Source: Polaribacter glomeratus (lineage in GTDB: Bacteria; Bacteroidota; Bacteroidia; Flavobacteriales; Flavobacteriaceae). Taken from it: a DNA stretch of 64,000 bases. This document shows, one piece after another, positions 1 to 6,823 of this stretch. The position numbers were made by a program, and so were the translations under genes. How positions within the stretch are numbered: the first letter of the stretch is position 1; each line of letters begins with the position of its first letter. Where the stretch lies: NCBI RefSeq assembly GCF_002954665.1, contig NZ_MSCM01000002.1:964767-1028766 (forward strand). The letters run 5' to 3'. Below the pieces are notes generated by a model, which worked only from the letters and a program-made list of their open reading frames with translations, searched no databases and was not told where the DNA came from.

Positions 1-214
1 TAACAAATACAGTAAATTTAAAGAAGCTGTTGATTTAGTAAAGTTAAAAGGATGTATTTCAATTAGCAATCAAAATGAATTTTCTAGTATTTTTGATAGA
101 CTAAAAATGGATGAAGATTATAGAAAATCAACAGGGGAAATCAATCAAAATTATATTCAAGAAAATCTTGGAGCAACCAAAAAAATTATGGATTATTTAA
201 AAGATAAATTATAA
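1..214 (+). CDS. waaA: 3-deoxy-D-manno-octulosonic acid (Kdo) transferase, C-terminal end (partial)
   Basis: The frame is open from base 2 to the TAA at 212-214 and gives 70 residues with no start in the window, so only the 3' end is present. The stretch containing KFKEAVDLVKLKGCISI and the end GATKKIMDYL resembles the C-terminus of flavobacterial Kdo transferases, GT-B glycosyltransferases that add Kdo to lipid A at the inner membrane. The catalytic N-terminal half lies outside the window, so the call rests on recognition of the tail alone. The YeeE gene downstream is unrelated in function. Confidence 0.6.
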   Translation, partial: NKYSKFKEAVDLVKLKGCISISNQNEFSSIFDRLKMDEDYRKSTGEINQNYIQENLGATKKIMDYLKDKL

Positions 215-277
215 ATTAATATCCGTTCTGTTTCATTCTTTATTGAGTGTGGTAGCGAGGAAAAAAATGAAAAAAAT

Positions 278-838
278 ATGGATTTTATACTACAACCTTG
301 GGCTTGGTATGTTGGTGGTCCGCTCATAGCAATTTCGCTATTATTGTATTTTTACTTTGGTAAAAACTTTGGAGCTTCCACAAATTTTGAAACTATTTGC
401 ACCATTTTTGGGGCGGATAAAGTATCTGATTATTTTAAAAAAGATTGGAAAGATCAAAAATTCGCATTGTTTTTTGTGATTGGATTAATTATTGGTGGTT
501 TCATAGCTGCTAATTACTTAATTCCAAATCAAGCAATAGATTTGAACCCAAAAACGGTTCAAGAACTTACAGATTTAGGATTTGCTAATGTTGGAAATCA
601 GTATTTTCCTGATGAAATATTTAGTGATGAGGTGGTTTTTTCTTTAAAAGGGTTTTTAATTCTTTTAGTTTCTGGCTTACTTATAGGTTTTGGAACGCGT
701 TACGCTGGCGGTTGCACATCGGGCCACGCAATTACGGGTTTAAGTAGCTTACAATTGCCCTCTTTATTGGCTGTAATTGGCTTTTTTATTGGAGGCATTA
801 TTGCTACGTGGGTTATAATTCCAATTTTGTTTGGTTAA
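278..838 (+). CDS. YeeE/YedE-family sulfur transporter, first half-protein
   Basis: This 186-residue membrane protein has about five hydrophobic segments and belongs to the YeeE/YedE (DUF395) family, whose members import thiosulfate or other reduced sulfur across the inner membrane. The signature GGCTSGH at about residue 147, with its conserved cysteine, sits at the start of a transmembrane helix as expected. It is half the length of a full YeeE; the other half is the next gene, so the two products probably form one transporter. An upstream ATG at 267 is in another frame and soon meets a stop, so 278 is the start. The substrate is inferred from the family. Confidence 0.85.
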   Translation: MDFILQPWAWYVGGPLIAISLLLYFYFGKNFGASTNFETICTIFGADKVSDYFKKDWKDQKFALFFVIGLIIGGFIAANYLIPNQAIDLNPKTVQELTDLGFANVGNQYFPDEIFSDEVVFSLKGFLILLVSGLLIGFGTRYAGGCTSGHAITGLSSLQLPSLLAVIGFFIGGIIATWVIIPILFG

Positions 839-853
839 ATAGTATAAAAAGTT

Positions 854-921
854 TTCGACCAGCTCAGGCTAACATATGTTTTGTCAATTGAAATTCTGAG
901 TGTCAAACTGAGCTTGTCGAA
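854..921. repeat. Imperfect inverted repeat between the two YeeE halves
   Basis: The arms at 854-874 and 901-921 are inverted copies of each other, matching at 17 of 21 positions, with the core GAGCTNGTCGAA, separated by 26 bases. This looks like a dispersed intergenic palindrome of the REP type common in flavobacterial genomes. It could fold in the mRNA joining the two YeeE genes. It is not followed by a T-run, so it is a poor terminator. Confidence 0.6.
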
Positions 922-939
922 GTTTAAAAATATAATAAA

Positions 940-1353
940 ATGAAAAACATCAAATTTTTAATTTTAGGAATTTTTTTCGCAATTGTTCTAAGTAAATCAC
1001 AAGCTATTTCGTGGTATCGTTTTTATGAAATGTTTAAATTTCAGTCTTTTCATATGTACGGCATTATTGGTGGAGCGGTAGTAATTTCTATGATTTTTAT
1101 GCAATTGTTTAAACACGGAAAGATAAAAGACATCAACGGTAATAAAATTGTTCCGAAACCTAAAAAAGAGGGTTTTGTTAGTACTATTTTAGGTGGAACT
1201 TTGTTTGGTTTAGGTTGGGGAATTTCAGGAGCTTGTGCAGCACCGATATTTGTAATTCTTGGGTTTAAATTAATTCCGGCGCTTATTTTATTAGCGGGAG
1301 CACTTTTAGGAGCTTTCATATATGGAGTCTTGAGCAAAAAATTACCAAATTAA
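940..1353 (+). CDS. YeeE/YedE-family (DUF6691-type) sulfur transporter, second half-protein
   Basis: This 137-residue protein has four hydrophobic segments. The motif GISGACAAP at about residues 90-98 is the second cysteine signature of YeeE-type permeases. With the gene at 278-838 it makes up a split transporter, an arrangement common in Bacteroidota, often near persulfide-handling genes. In this window those genes lie 43 kb away. The 101-base gap to the first half holds an inverted repeat, so the pair may still be one transcript. The predicted role is uptake of thiosulfate or a similar sulfur compound. Confidence 0.82.
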   Translation: MKNIKFLILGIFFAIVLSKSQAISWYRFYEMFKFQSFHMYGIIGGAVVISMIFMQLFKHGKIKDINGNKIVPKPKKEGFVSTILGGTLFGLGWGISGACAAPIFVILGFKLIPALILLAGALLGAFIYGVLSKKLPN

Positions 1354-1406
1354 AGTGATTATTGTCATATCTCAATAATTTAAAAGAAGCTAATTTAGCA
1401 AACCAA

Positions 1407-2399
1407 ATGAGCAAATTAATAGACAGTTTTGGAAGAAAAATGGAATATGTAAGGTTAGCGGTTACAGATCGTTGTAATCTACGTTGCCAATATTGCATGC
1501 CTGCTCATGGAATAGACATTGTACCAAGACAAGAATTACTCAGTTTTAAAGAAATGTATCGTCTGGTTCGTGTTTTAACCGAATTAGGTGTTAAAAAAGT
1601 GCGTTTAACAGGTGGTGAGCCTTTTGTGCGAAAAGATTTTGTGGGTTTTTTAGAAATGTTGTCTTACAATGATTTGTTAGATGAAATTAATATTACAACA
1701 AACGGAGCCTTAATTTCTCATCATATTTCAACAATTGAAAAGCTTAAAAAAGTAAAAAAAATAAACCTTAGTATTGATAGTTTAGATAGAGATAAGTTCG
1801 CAAAAATTACAAGAAGAGATGTTTTTCCTGAAGTTTACAAAACTTTTGAACTGCTTGAACAAAGTAGTTTAGACTTAAAACTAAATGTAGTGGTGCAATC
1901 TGGTTTTAATACTGATGAAATTGTTGATTTTGTAAGATTGACCAAAGATAAGAATGTTGCAATACGTTTTATAGAAGAAATGCCTTTTAACGGAAAAGGG
2001 CAGCGTGAAATGAAAGAAAACTGGACTTTTAAAAAGATTTTAAACGAGATAAAAACCGAGTTTGATGTTACTGAAGTTCAATCAGAAAAATCATCAACCT
2101 CTAGAAATTACTCAATAGAAAATCATTTAGGAACTGTTGGTATTATTCCTGCATTTACAAGAACAATTTGCAACGATTGCAATCGAATTAGAATTACATC
2201 CACCGGAACTTTTAAAAATTGTCTGTTTGATGACGGTGTTTTTAATTTAAGAGATTTTATCAGAGAAGGCGCATCTAACGATGATTTAAAAGAACTTTTT
2301 TTATCGTTAGTAAAAGAAAAGCCAGAAAATGGTTTTATTGCAGAGGCAAATAGAAAAGATGGTGGTGCTTCGGAGAGTATGAGTACAATTGGAGGTTAG
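1407..2399 (+). CDS. moaA: GTP 3',8-cyclase MoaA (molybdenum cofactor step 1)
   Basis: Radical-SAM enzyme that converts GTP to 3',8-cyclo-dihydro-GTP, the first step of molybdopterin synthesis. Cys23, Cys27 and Cys30 (CNLRCQYC) bind the SAM cluster. A second cluster site lies near residues 255-272 (CNDC plus a later Cys, with NRIR between). The chain ends in GG, the conserved C-terminal tail needed for activity. The frame extends upstream to a TTG at 1362, but ATG 1407 (MSKLIDSFGRK) matches the usual family start and gives 330 residues. It opens the Moco cluster, 28 bases before moeA. Confidence 0.95.
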   Translation: MSKLIDSFGRKMEYVRLAVTDRCNLRCQYCMPAHGIDIVPRQELLSFKEMYRLVRVLTELGVKKVRLTGGEPFVRKDFVGFLEMLSYNDLLDEINITTNGALISHHISTIEKLKKVKKINLSIDSLDRDKFAKITRRDVFPEVYKTFELLEQSSLDLKLNVVVQSGFNTDEIVDFVRLTKDKNVAIRFIEEMPFNGKGQREMKENWTFKKILNEIKTEFDVTEVQSEKSSTSRNYSIENHLGTVGIIPAFTRTICNDCNRIRITSTGTFKNCLFDDGVFNLRDFIREGASNDDLKELFLSLVKEKPENGFIAEANRKDGGASESMSTIGG

Positions 2400-2427
2400 A
2401 AAGGTTTAAAAAATTACACATTTTCAA

Positions 2428-3630
2428 ATGATTTCAGTAGAAAAAGCTTTACAAACCGTATTAAATTCAACCCAAAATTTCGGAGTTGAAGAAATTCCGT
2501 TTATAAAATCTTTTGGTAGAATTTTAAAAGAAGAAATTACTGCGGATAGAGATTTTCCACCGTTTAACAGAGTTTCTATGGATGGAATTGCAGTTGATTT
2601 CAACGAATTTAGTTCTCGACTTCGCTCAAACAAACAATTGAGTTTTAATATTGAAGGAATTCAGGCTGCAGGAAGTAAACAAATCACACTTAAAAATTCA
2701 GAGAATTGTATCGAAGTGATGACGGGTGCAGTTTTGCCAAATAACACAAATTCGGTAATTAGATACGAAGATGTAACTATTGAAAACGGAGTGGCAACCA
2801 TCAATATTGATGCTATAAATGACGGTCAAAATATTCATATTAAAGGCAAAGACGGTGCAGTTGGCGATATTTTGATTCCTCAAAACACAAAAATATCAGC
2901 AGCAGAAATTGGTGTTTTAGCAACGGTTGGAAAATCGTTTGTAAAAGTTGCAAAACAACCAAAAGTAATGATTGTTTCTACAGGCGATGAATTGGTAGGA
3001 GTTGACGAAATTCCGTTAGAACATCAAATTAGAAGAAGTAATGTGTTCACTTTAGTTTCTTTGCTAGAAAGGTTGAATATTCCTTCCGAAACTGCACATA
3101 TAACCGATGATAAGCAAGTTTTGAAGTCTAAAATAGAAAGTTATTTACAAGAATATGATGTATTGCTTTTTAGTGGCGCCGTTAGTAAAGGTAAATTTGA
3201 TTTTTTGCCAGAAGTTTTAGACGAATTGGGTGTTGAAAAATTATTTCATACAGTTGCACAAAGACCAGGAAAACCTTTTTGGATGGGAACTACAAAAACG
3301 TGCACAGTATTTGCTTTTCCAGGAAATCCGATTTCTACTTTTGTAAATTGTTTGGCGTATTTTTATCCTTGGTATTACAAATCAGTAGGATTAGAATTAA
3401 ATGAAGAAACAGCAATTTTAGGAGAAGATGTTACGTTTAAACCTAATTTAACCTATTTTTTACAAGTAAAATTAGAAAGAGAAAAAGGGTTTTTAACGGC
3501 GTTTCCAATTTTAGGAAATGGTTCAGGAGATTTAGCAAGTTTGGTAAAAACCGATGCTTTTATTCAGTTGCCGAGTGATAAAATTGAATTTAAAAAAGGA
3601 GAAGTTTATCCGATAGTAAGCTATCGCTAA
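2428..3630 (+). CDS. moeA: Molybdopterin molybdotransferase MoeA
   Basis: 400 residues, the normal family length. MoeA inserts molybdate into adenylated molybdopterin. The N-terminal MoeA domain carries FPPFNRVSMDGIA near residue 45 and EVMTGAVLP near residue 90. The central MogA-like domain has VSTGDEL near residue 187 and FPGNPIST near residue 294, and a small C-terminal domain follows. Residues SSRLRSNKQ at about 61-69 are encoded by a short repeat also found in moeB in another frame and look like an in-frame insertion (see findings). It follows moaA in a probable operon. Confidence 0.95.
   Translation: MISVEKALQTVLNSTQNFGVEEIPFIKSFGRILKEEITADRDFPPFNRVSMDGIAVDFNEFSSRLRSNKQLSFNIEGIQAAGSKQITLKNSENCIEVMTGAVLPNNTNSVIRYEDVTIENGVATINIDAINDGQNIHIKGKDGAVGDILIPQNTKISAAEIGVLATVGKSFVKVAKQPKVMIVSTGDELVGVDEIPLEHQIRRSNVFTLVSLLERLNIPSETAHITDDKQVLKSKIESYLQEYDVLLFSGAVSKGKFDFLPEVLDELGVEKLFHTVAQRPGKPFWMGTTKTCTVFAFPGNPISTFVNCLAYFYPWYYKSVGLELNEETAILGEDVTFKPNLTYFLQVKLEREKGFLTAFPILGNGSGDLASLVKTDAFIQLPSDKIEFKKGEVYPIVSYR
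2613..2627. repeat. 15-base dispersed repeat core inside moeA
   Basis: The sequence TTCTCGACTTCGCTC is identical to that at 6248-6262 inside moeB but is read in a different codon phase. It is part of a REP-like dispersed repeat that appears to have entered the coding sequence without breaking the frame. Confidence 0.55.
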
Positions 3631-3656
3631 TTATTAGTTTTAAGTGCTTAGTTTTG

Positions 3657-4057
3657 AGTTTTTAGTACAAGAAAATGATTATGAAAGAAAGTATCGTTCA
3701 AAAAAAGAGTTTCGAATTTTCCTTCAAAATTATTGCTCTATACAAGCAATTACAACAAGAAAAAGAATTTGTAATATCAAATCAAATTTTGAGAAGTGGC
3801 ACTTCAATTGGTGCAAATATTGAAGAGGCTTTAGCAGGACAAAGTAAAAGAGATTTTATTGCAAAAATGTCTATCTCTTAAAAAAGAAGCTAGAGAAACG
3901 AAATATTGGTTACGATTATTAAAAGAAAGTGATTTAACAAATATAGATGTGAATTCATTAATTTTGGACATTCACGAGTTAATTAGAATTTTAACTTTTA
4001 TTGTTAAAACTTCGCAAACTAATTTAACTAAAAATTAAACATTTAAAACTAAAAACT
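3657..4057. repeat. 10-base inverted repeats flanking the four-helix-bundle gene
   Basis: AGTTTTTAGT at 3657-3666 and ACTAAAAACT at 4048-4057 are perfect inverted copies on either side of the broken gene at 3675-4038. The surrounding bases are low-complexity repeats built from the same words. This suggests the gene and its flanks were inserted as a unit between moeA and moaC, but sequences this AT-rich can match by chance. Confidence 0.35.
3675..4038 (+). pseudogene. Four-helix bundle protein (23S rRNA-intervening-sequence family), frameshifted
   Basis: The first frame encodes 68 residues (KSFEFSFKIIALYKQL, then SNQILRSGTSIGANIEEALAGQSKRDFIAKM) and stops at 3881. The family's second half continues at once in the next frame (KKEARETKYWLRLLKES to 4038). 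Together they make up a normal product of about 118 residues. The frame changes at an A-run near 3880-3885, which fits a one-base indel, or a sequencing error. This family (PF05635/TIGR02436) has no settled function and occurs in many copies as islands in bacterial intergenic regions and rRNA genes. Here it splits moeA from moaC. Confidence 0.75.
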
Positions 4058-4063
4058 ATTTAA

Positions 4064-4537
4064 ATGACTTTTACACATTTAAATTCTAAAGGAAATCCTA
4101 AAATGGTAAATGTTTCTGATAAGAAAATTACCAAAAGAACAGCAATTGCAAAAGCAACCATGTTTTTAGGAAAAGAGGTGATTGCTCATTTTACAAATGA
4201 TGAGTTAATTACTAAAAAAGGACCTGTTTTTCAAACGGCAATCATTGCAGGAATTCAGGGTGTAAAAAAGACATCCGACTTAATACCAATGTGTCATCCT
4301 TTGTTGATTAATGGCGTTGATATTGATATTAAAATCATAGATTCAGAAAATGTAGAAGTGCTGTGCGAAGTTACTATTGAAGGGAAAACTGGCGTAGAAA
4401 TGGAAGCGTTAACTGGCGCAAATATAACTTGTTTAACTATTTATGATATGTGTAAAAGTATCAGTCAGAAAATGATAATTAAAGAAGTGAAATTAGTAGA
4501 AAAAACAGGCGGAAAATCGGATATTAAAAATGGCTAA
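4064..4537 (+). CDS. moaC: Cyclic pyranopterin monophosphate synthase MoaC
   Basis: 157 residues, a normal length. MoaC turns the MoaA product into cyclic pyranopterin monophosphate. MCHPLLINGVDID near residue 77 and VEMEALTGANITCLTIYDMCKSI near residue 110 are the family signatures around the active site. The last eight bases overlap the start of mobA, indicating translational coupling. ATG 4064 is 25 bases beyond the broken four-helix-bundle gene. Confidence 0.95.
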   Translation: MTFTHLNSKGNPKMVNVSDKKITKRTAIAKATMFLGKEVIAHFTNDELITKKGPVFQTAIIAGIQGVKKTSDLIPMCHPLLINGVDIDIKIIDSENVEVLCEVTIEGKTGVEMEALTGANITCLTIYDMCKSISQKMIIKEVKLVEKTGGKSDIKNG

Positions 4538-5645
4538 AACACACACAAAACATACAAATTTAGAAAGACGAAATAATGATAATTTTGCCCCAAATGAAAT
4601 TGCAATTTTGGGCACAAACTGTGGAATTATTTCTGATGTAGTTCATAAAGTTTCTCAGAAACTATCTAATTATAAATTGGGGTATTTTGATGCTTCTCAT
4701 GCTAAAGATGTGGAAGAAAATAAGTTGTCTGAATTCGTTTTTCATCACGAAGGTAATTTACAAATCACAACTTCTGGAAGCGTAAATAAGTTTCAGCAGC
4801 GTTTAGATTTTGCGCAGTTTGACTATGTTTTTATTAATGGAAATCATTATCAAGGAGCAAAACAAATTTTAATTTTAGACGAAGCGAAAGAAGCTTCCGT
4901 CTTAAAAAGATTAGAACAGTTAGATCGCATTCAGTTTGTTATAAAATTGACAAAAGACACTAACTATTTTGATTTTTTACTTGAAAAATATCCGCAGATA
5001 AAAAACATCACTTGTTATACAATTGATGAGGTTGATCAAATTTCAAACCACATTAACAATCTCATTCAAGAAAAAATTGCTCCTATAAAAGGCTTGGTTT
5101 TAGTAGGCGGAAAAAGTACAAGAATGGGCCAAGATAAATCTGAATTGAATTATTTTGGAAAACCTCAAAAGGAATTTGCCAAAGAATTGTTAGAAAATAA
5201 TAAGTTAGAAACGTTTTATTCTGTTCGTAATACATCAGAAAAAGTAGCCGAAATTTCTGATAAATTTTTGAATTTAGGTCCTTTTGGCGGTATCTGTTCG
5301 GCGTTTCAAAAAGACCCGAATGCAGCTTGGTTTGTGCTGGCTACAGATGTTCCTTTTATAGATGATACCATTATTCAATTAGTTTTAAAACACAGAAACC
5401 CTAGTAAAGTTGCCACAGCAATTAAAGGGGAGAACAAGGAGTTTGTAGAGCCTTTAATTACGATTTACGAACCGAAAGCATATCCTATTTTGTTGCAATA
5501 TTTAGCGCAAGGATATTCTTGTCCTAGAAAAGTGTTAATAAATTCTGATGTTGAAATTGTAGAAATTGACGATGATTTTATCAGAAATATAAATACTCCC
5601 GAAGAGTTTGAGGCGGTGATATCGTCATTACGAGGAACGAAGTAA
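4530..5645 (+). CDS. mobA: Molybdenum cofactor guanylyltransferase MobA with N-terminal MobB-like region
   Basis: 371 residues in two parts. The C-terminal half (about 187-371) is a MobA nucleotidyltransferase, with LVLVGGKSTRMGQDKSEL as the GTP-binding loop, LGPFGGI, and LATDVPFI holding the metal-binding aspartate. It would attach GMP to molybdopterin. The N-terminal half (about 20-185) resembles a MobB-type domain, but the P-loop position reads LGTNCGIISD and lacks the GKT needed to bind nucleotide. The last residues (SSLRGTK) and the stop lie in one arm of an inverted repeat, so the repeat has replaced or extended the original end. The start overlaps moaC by eight bases. Confidence 0.88.
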   Translation: MAKTHTKHTNLERRNNDNFAPNEIAILGTNCGIISDVVHKVSQKLSNYKLGYFDASHAKDVEENKLSEFVFHHEGNLQITTSGSVNKFQQRLDFAQFDYVFINGNHYQGAKQILILDEAKEASVLKRLEQLDRIQFVIKLTKDTNYFDFLLEKYPQIKNITCYTIDEVDQISNHINNLIQEKIAPIKGLVLVGGKSTRMGQDKSELNYFGKPQKEFAKELLENNKLETFYSVRNTSEKVAEISDKFLNLGPFGGICSAFQKDPNAAWFVLATDVPFIDDTIIQLVLKHRNPSKVATAIKGENKEFVEPLITIYEPKAYPILLQYLAQGYSCPRKVLINSDVEIVEIDDDFIRNINTPEEFEAVISSLRGTK

Positions 5646-5702
5646 TCTGTTTAATTAATAATGAACGTAGAATGGAGAGATTGCTTCGTTCCTCGCAATG
5701 AC
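5624..5702. repeat. REP-like inverted repeat covering the 3' end of mobA
   Basis: The arms at 5624-5648 and 5678-5702 are inverted copies matching at 23 of 25 positions, with core GAGGAACGAAG / CTTCGTTCCTC and a 29-base spacer. The left arm contains the mobA stop codon (5643-5645) and its last coding residues; the right arm ends five bases before the moeB ATG. I recognise this sequence type as a dispersed palindrome common in Flavobacteriia. It can form a long hairpin between mobA and moeB. Confidence 0.85.
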
Positions 5703-5707
5703 AAAAA

Positions 5708-6814
5708 ATGAAACCAACAAAAAATCAACTTTTTAAACGTCAAATTACTTTATCTGAAATTGGTGAAGTTGGGCAACAAAAACTACAAAATGCATCTGTT
5801 TTGGTTGTTGGCTGTGGCGGTTTAGGAGGTTTAATTGCTGTTTATTTAGCGGCAAGCGGAATTGGTAAAATCCATTTAATAGATTTTGACACCATTGATG
5901 TTACCAATTTACACAGACAAGTTTTTTATAGTTTAGAGGATGTAGGTAAATCAAAAGCAGAAGTTTTATCTCAATTTATAGTAAAAAGAGCACCGTTCAC
6001 AGATATCAATTTTACCAACAAGCCAATTACAAAAGCAACTGTTTTTGAGTTGATTTCTGATGTGGATATTGTGGTTGATGGTACAGACTCGCTGCCAACA
6101 AAATATTTATTAAATGACGCTTGTGTCATCAAAAATAAGTCATTAGTGTATGGTTCTTTGTATAAATTTGATGGGTATGTGGCTACATTTAATGTGTTGC
6201 AAAAAGATGGAACTTATTCAGCAAATTTAAGAGATGCTTTTCCCGATTTCTCGACTTCGCTCGAAAGACAAGATATTCCCAATTGTGAAGAAGCAGGAAC
6301 TTTAAATTCTATTGTGGGCATGATTGCAACGCAGCAAGTAAATGAAGTTTTAAAATTGATTACAGGAATTGGAACACCCTTAACAAACGAATTATTAATT
6401 TATAATTCGCTTCAAAATACGCAGCTAAAAATGAAATTAAAACCAACTGTTTTAAAAGATAAAATTGCTAAAATATTTAAAATTCAAACCTATGTCGATT
6501 TAGCTTGTGCTGGTCAAAACCCTGATTGGCAAATAGCTGCTAAAGAGTTAAAAGAGCAATTATTACATCAAACGGAGTTTAGAAACCTTGAAATTATTGC
6601 CGTTTTAAATGGTTTAAAATTGCCTTTTGAAGTGCAACAAACTATTCATATAAATCAATTTGATGCCAATAAAATTACAATTGATAAAAGTAAAACCTAT
6701 GTAATGGTTTGTCAAAGAGGATTTAACAGTTATAAAGCTGTGGAAAAAATGAAAAAAAAATACCCTGATTTGAAAGTTTTAAGTTTAACTGGCGGAATTT
6801 CGAACTATAATTAA
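5708..6814 (+). CDS. moeB: MoeB/ThiF-type adenylyltransferase with C-terminal rhodanese domain
   Basis: 368 residues. The N-terminal E1-like domain (about 1-250) has the nucleotide-binding VVGCGGLGG near residue 34, the DRQ-type segment NLHRQV, and PNCEEAGTLNSIVG with the presumed active Cys near residue 195. It would adenylate the C-terminus of MoaD or ThiS. A rhodanese domain follows, with VCQRGFNSY near residue 336 holding the catalytic Cys. The paired CxxC zinc sites of E. coli MoeB are absent. The loop FSTSLERQD just before the active Cys is encoded by a dispersed repeat. moaD and moaE are not in the window, so the partner is inferred. Confidence 0.88.
   Translation: MKPTKNQLFKRQITLSEIGEVGQQKLQNASVLVVGCGGLGGLIAVYLAASGIGKIHLIDFDTIDVTNLHRQVFYSLEDVGKSKAEVLSQFIVKRAPFTDINFTNKPITKATVFELISDVDIVVDGTDSLPTKYLLNDACVIKNKSLVYGSLYKFDGYVATFNVLQKDGTYSANLRDAFPDFSTSLERQDIPNCEEAGTLNSIVGMIATQQVNEVLKLITGIGTPLTNELLIYNSLQNTQLKMKLKPTVLKDKIAKIFKIQTYVDLACAGQNPDWQIAAKELKEQLLHQTEFRNLEIIAVLNGLKLPFEVQQTIHINQFDANKITIDKSKTYVMVCQRGFNSYKAVEKMKKKYPDLKVLSLTGGISNYN
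6248..6262. repeat. 15-base dispersed repeat core inside moeB
   Basis: Identical to 2613-2627 in moeA (TTCTCGACTTCGCTC) but translated in another frame, here as part of FSTSLERQ. It falls in the loop before the catalytic cysteine region, where length changes are likely tolerated. Confidence 0.55.
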
Positions 6815-6823
6815 TATTATTTT

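Noticed and set aside
1362..1406. Upstream TTG start for moaA
   Set aside because: It would add 15 residues not typical of MoaA; ATG 1407 begins the usual MSKLIDSFGRK.
3675..3881. A complete 68-residue protein
   Set aside because: The family's remaining half follows immediately in the next frame, so this is a frameshifted gene rather than a short one.
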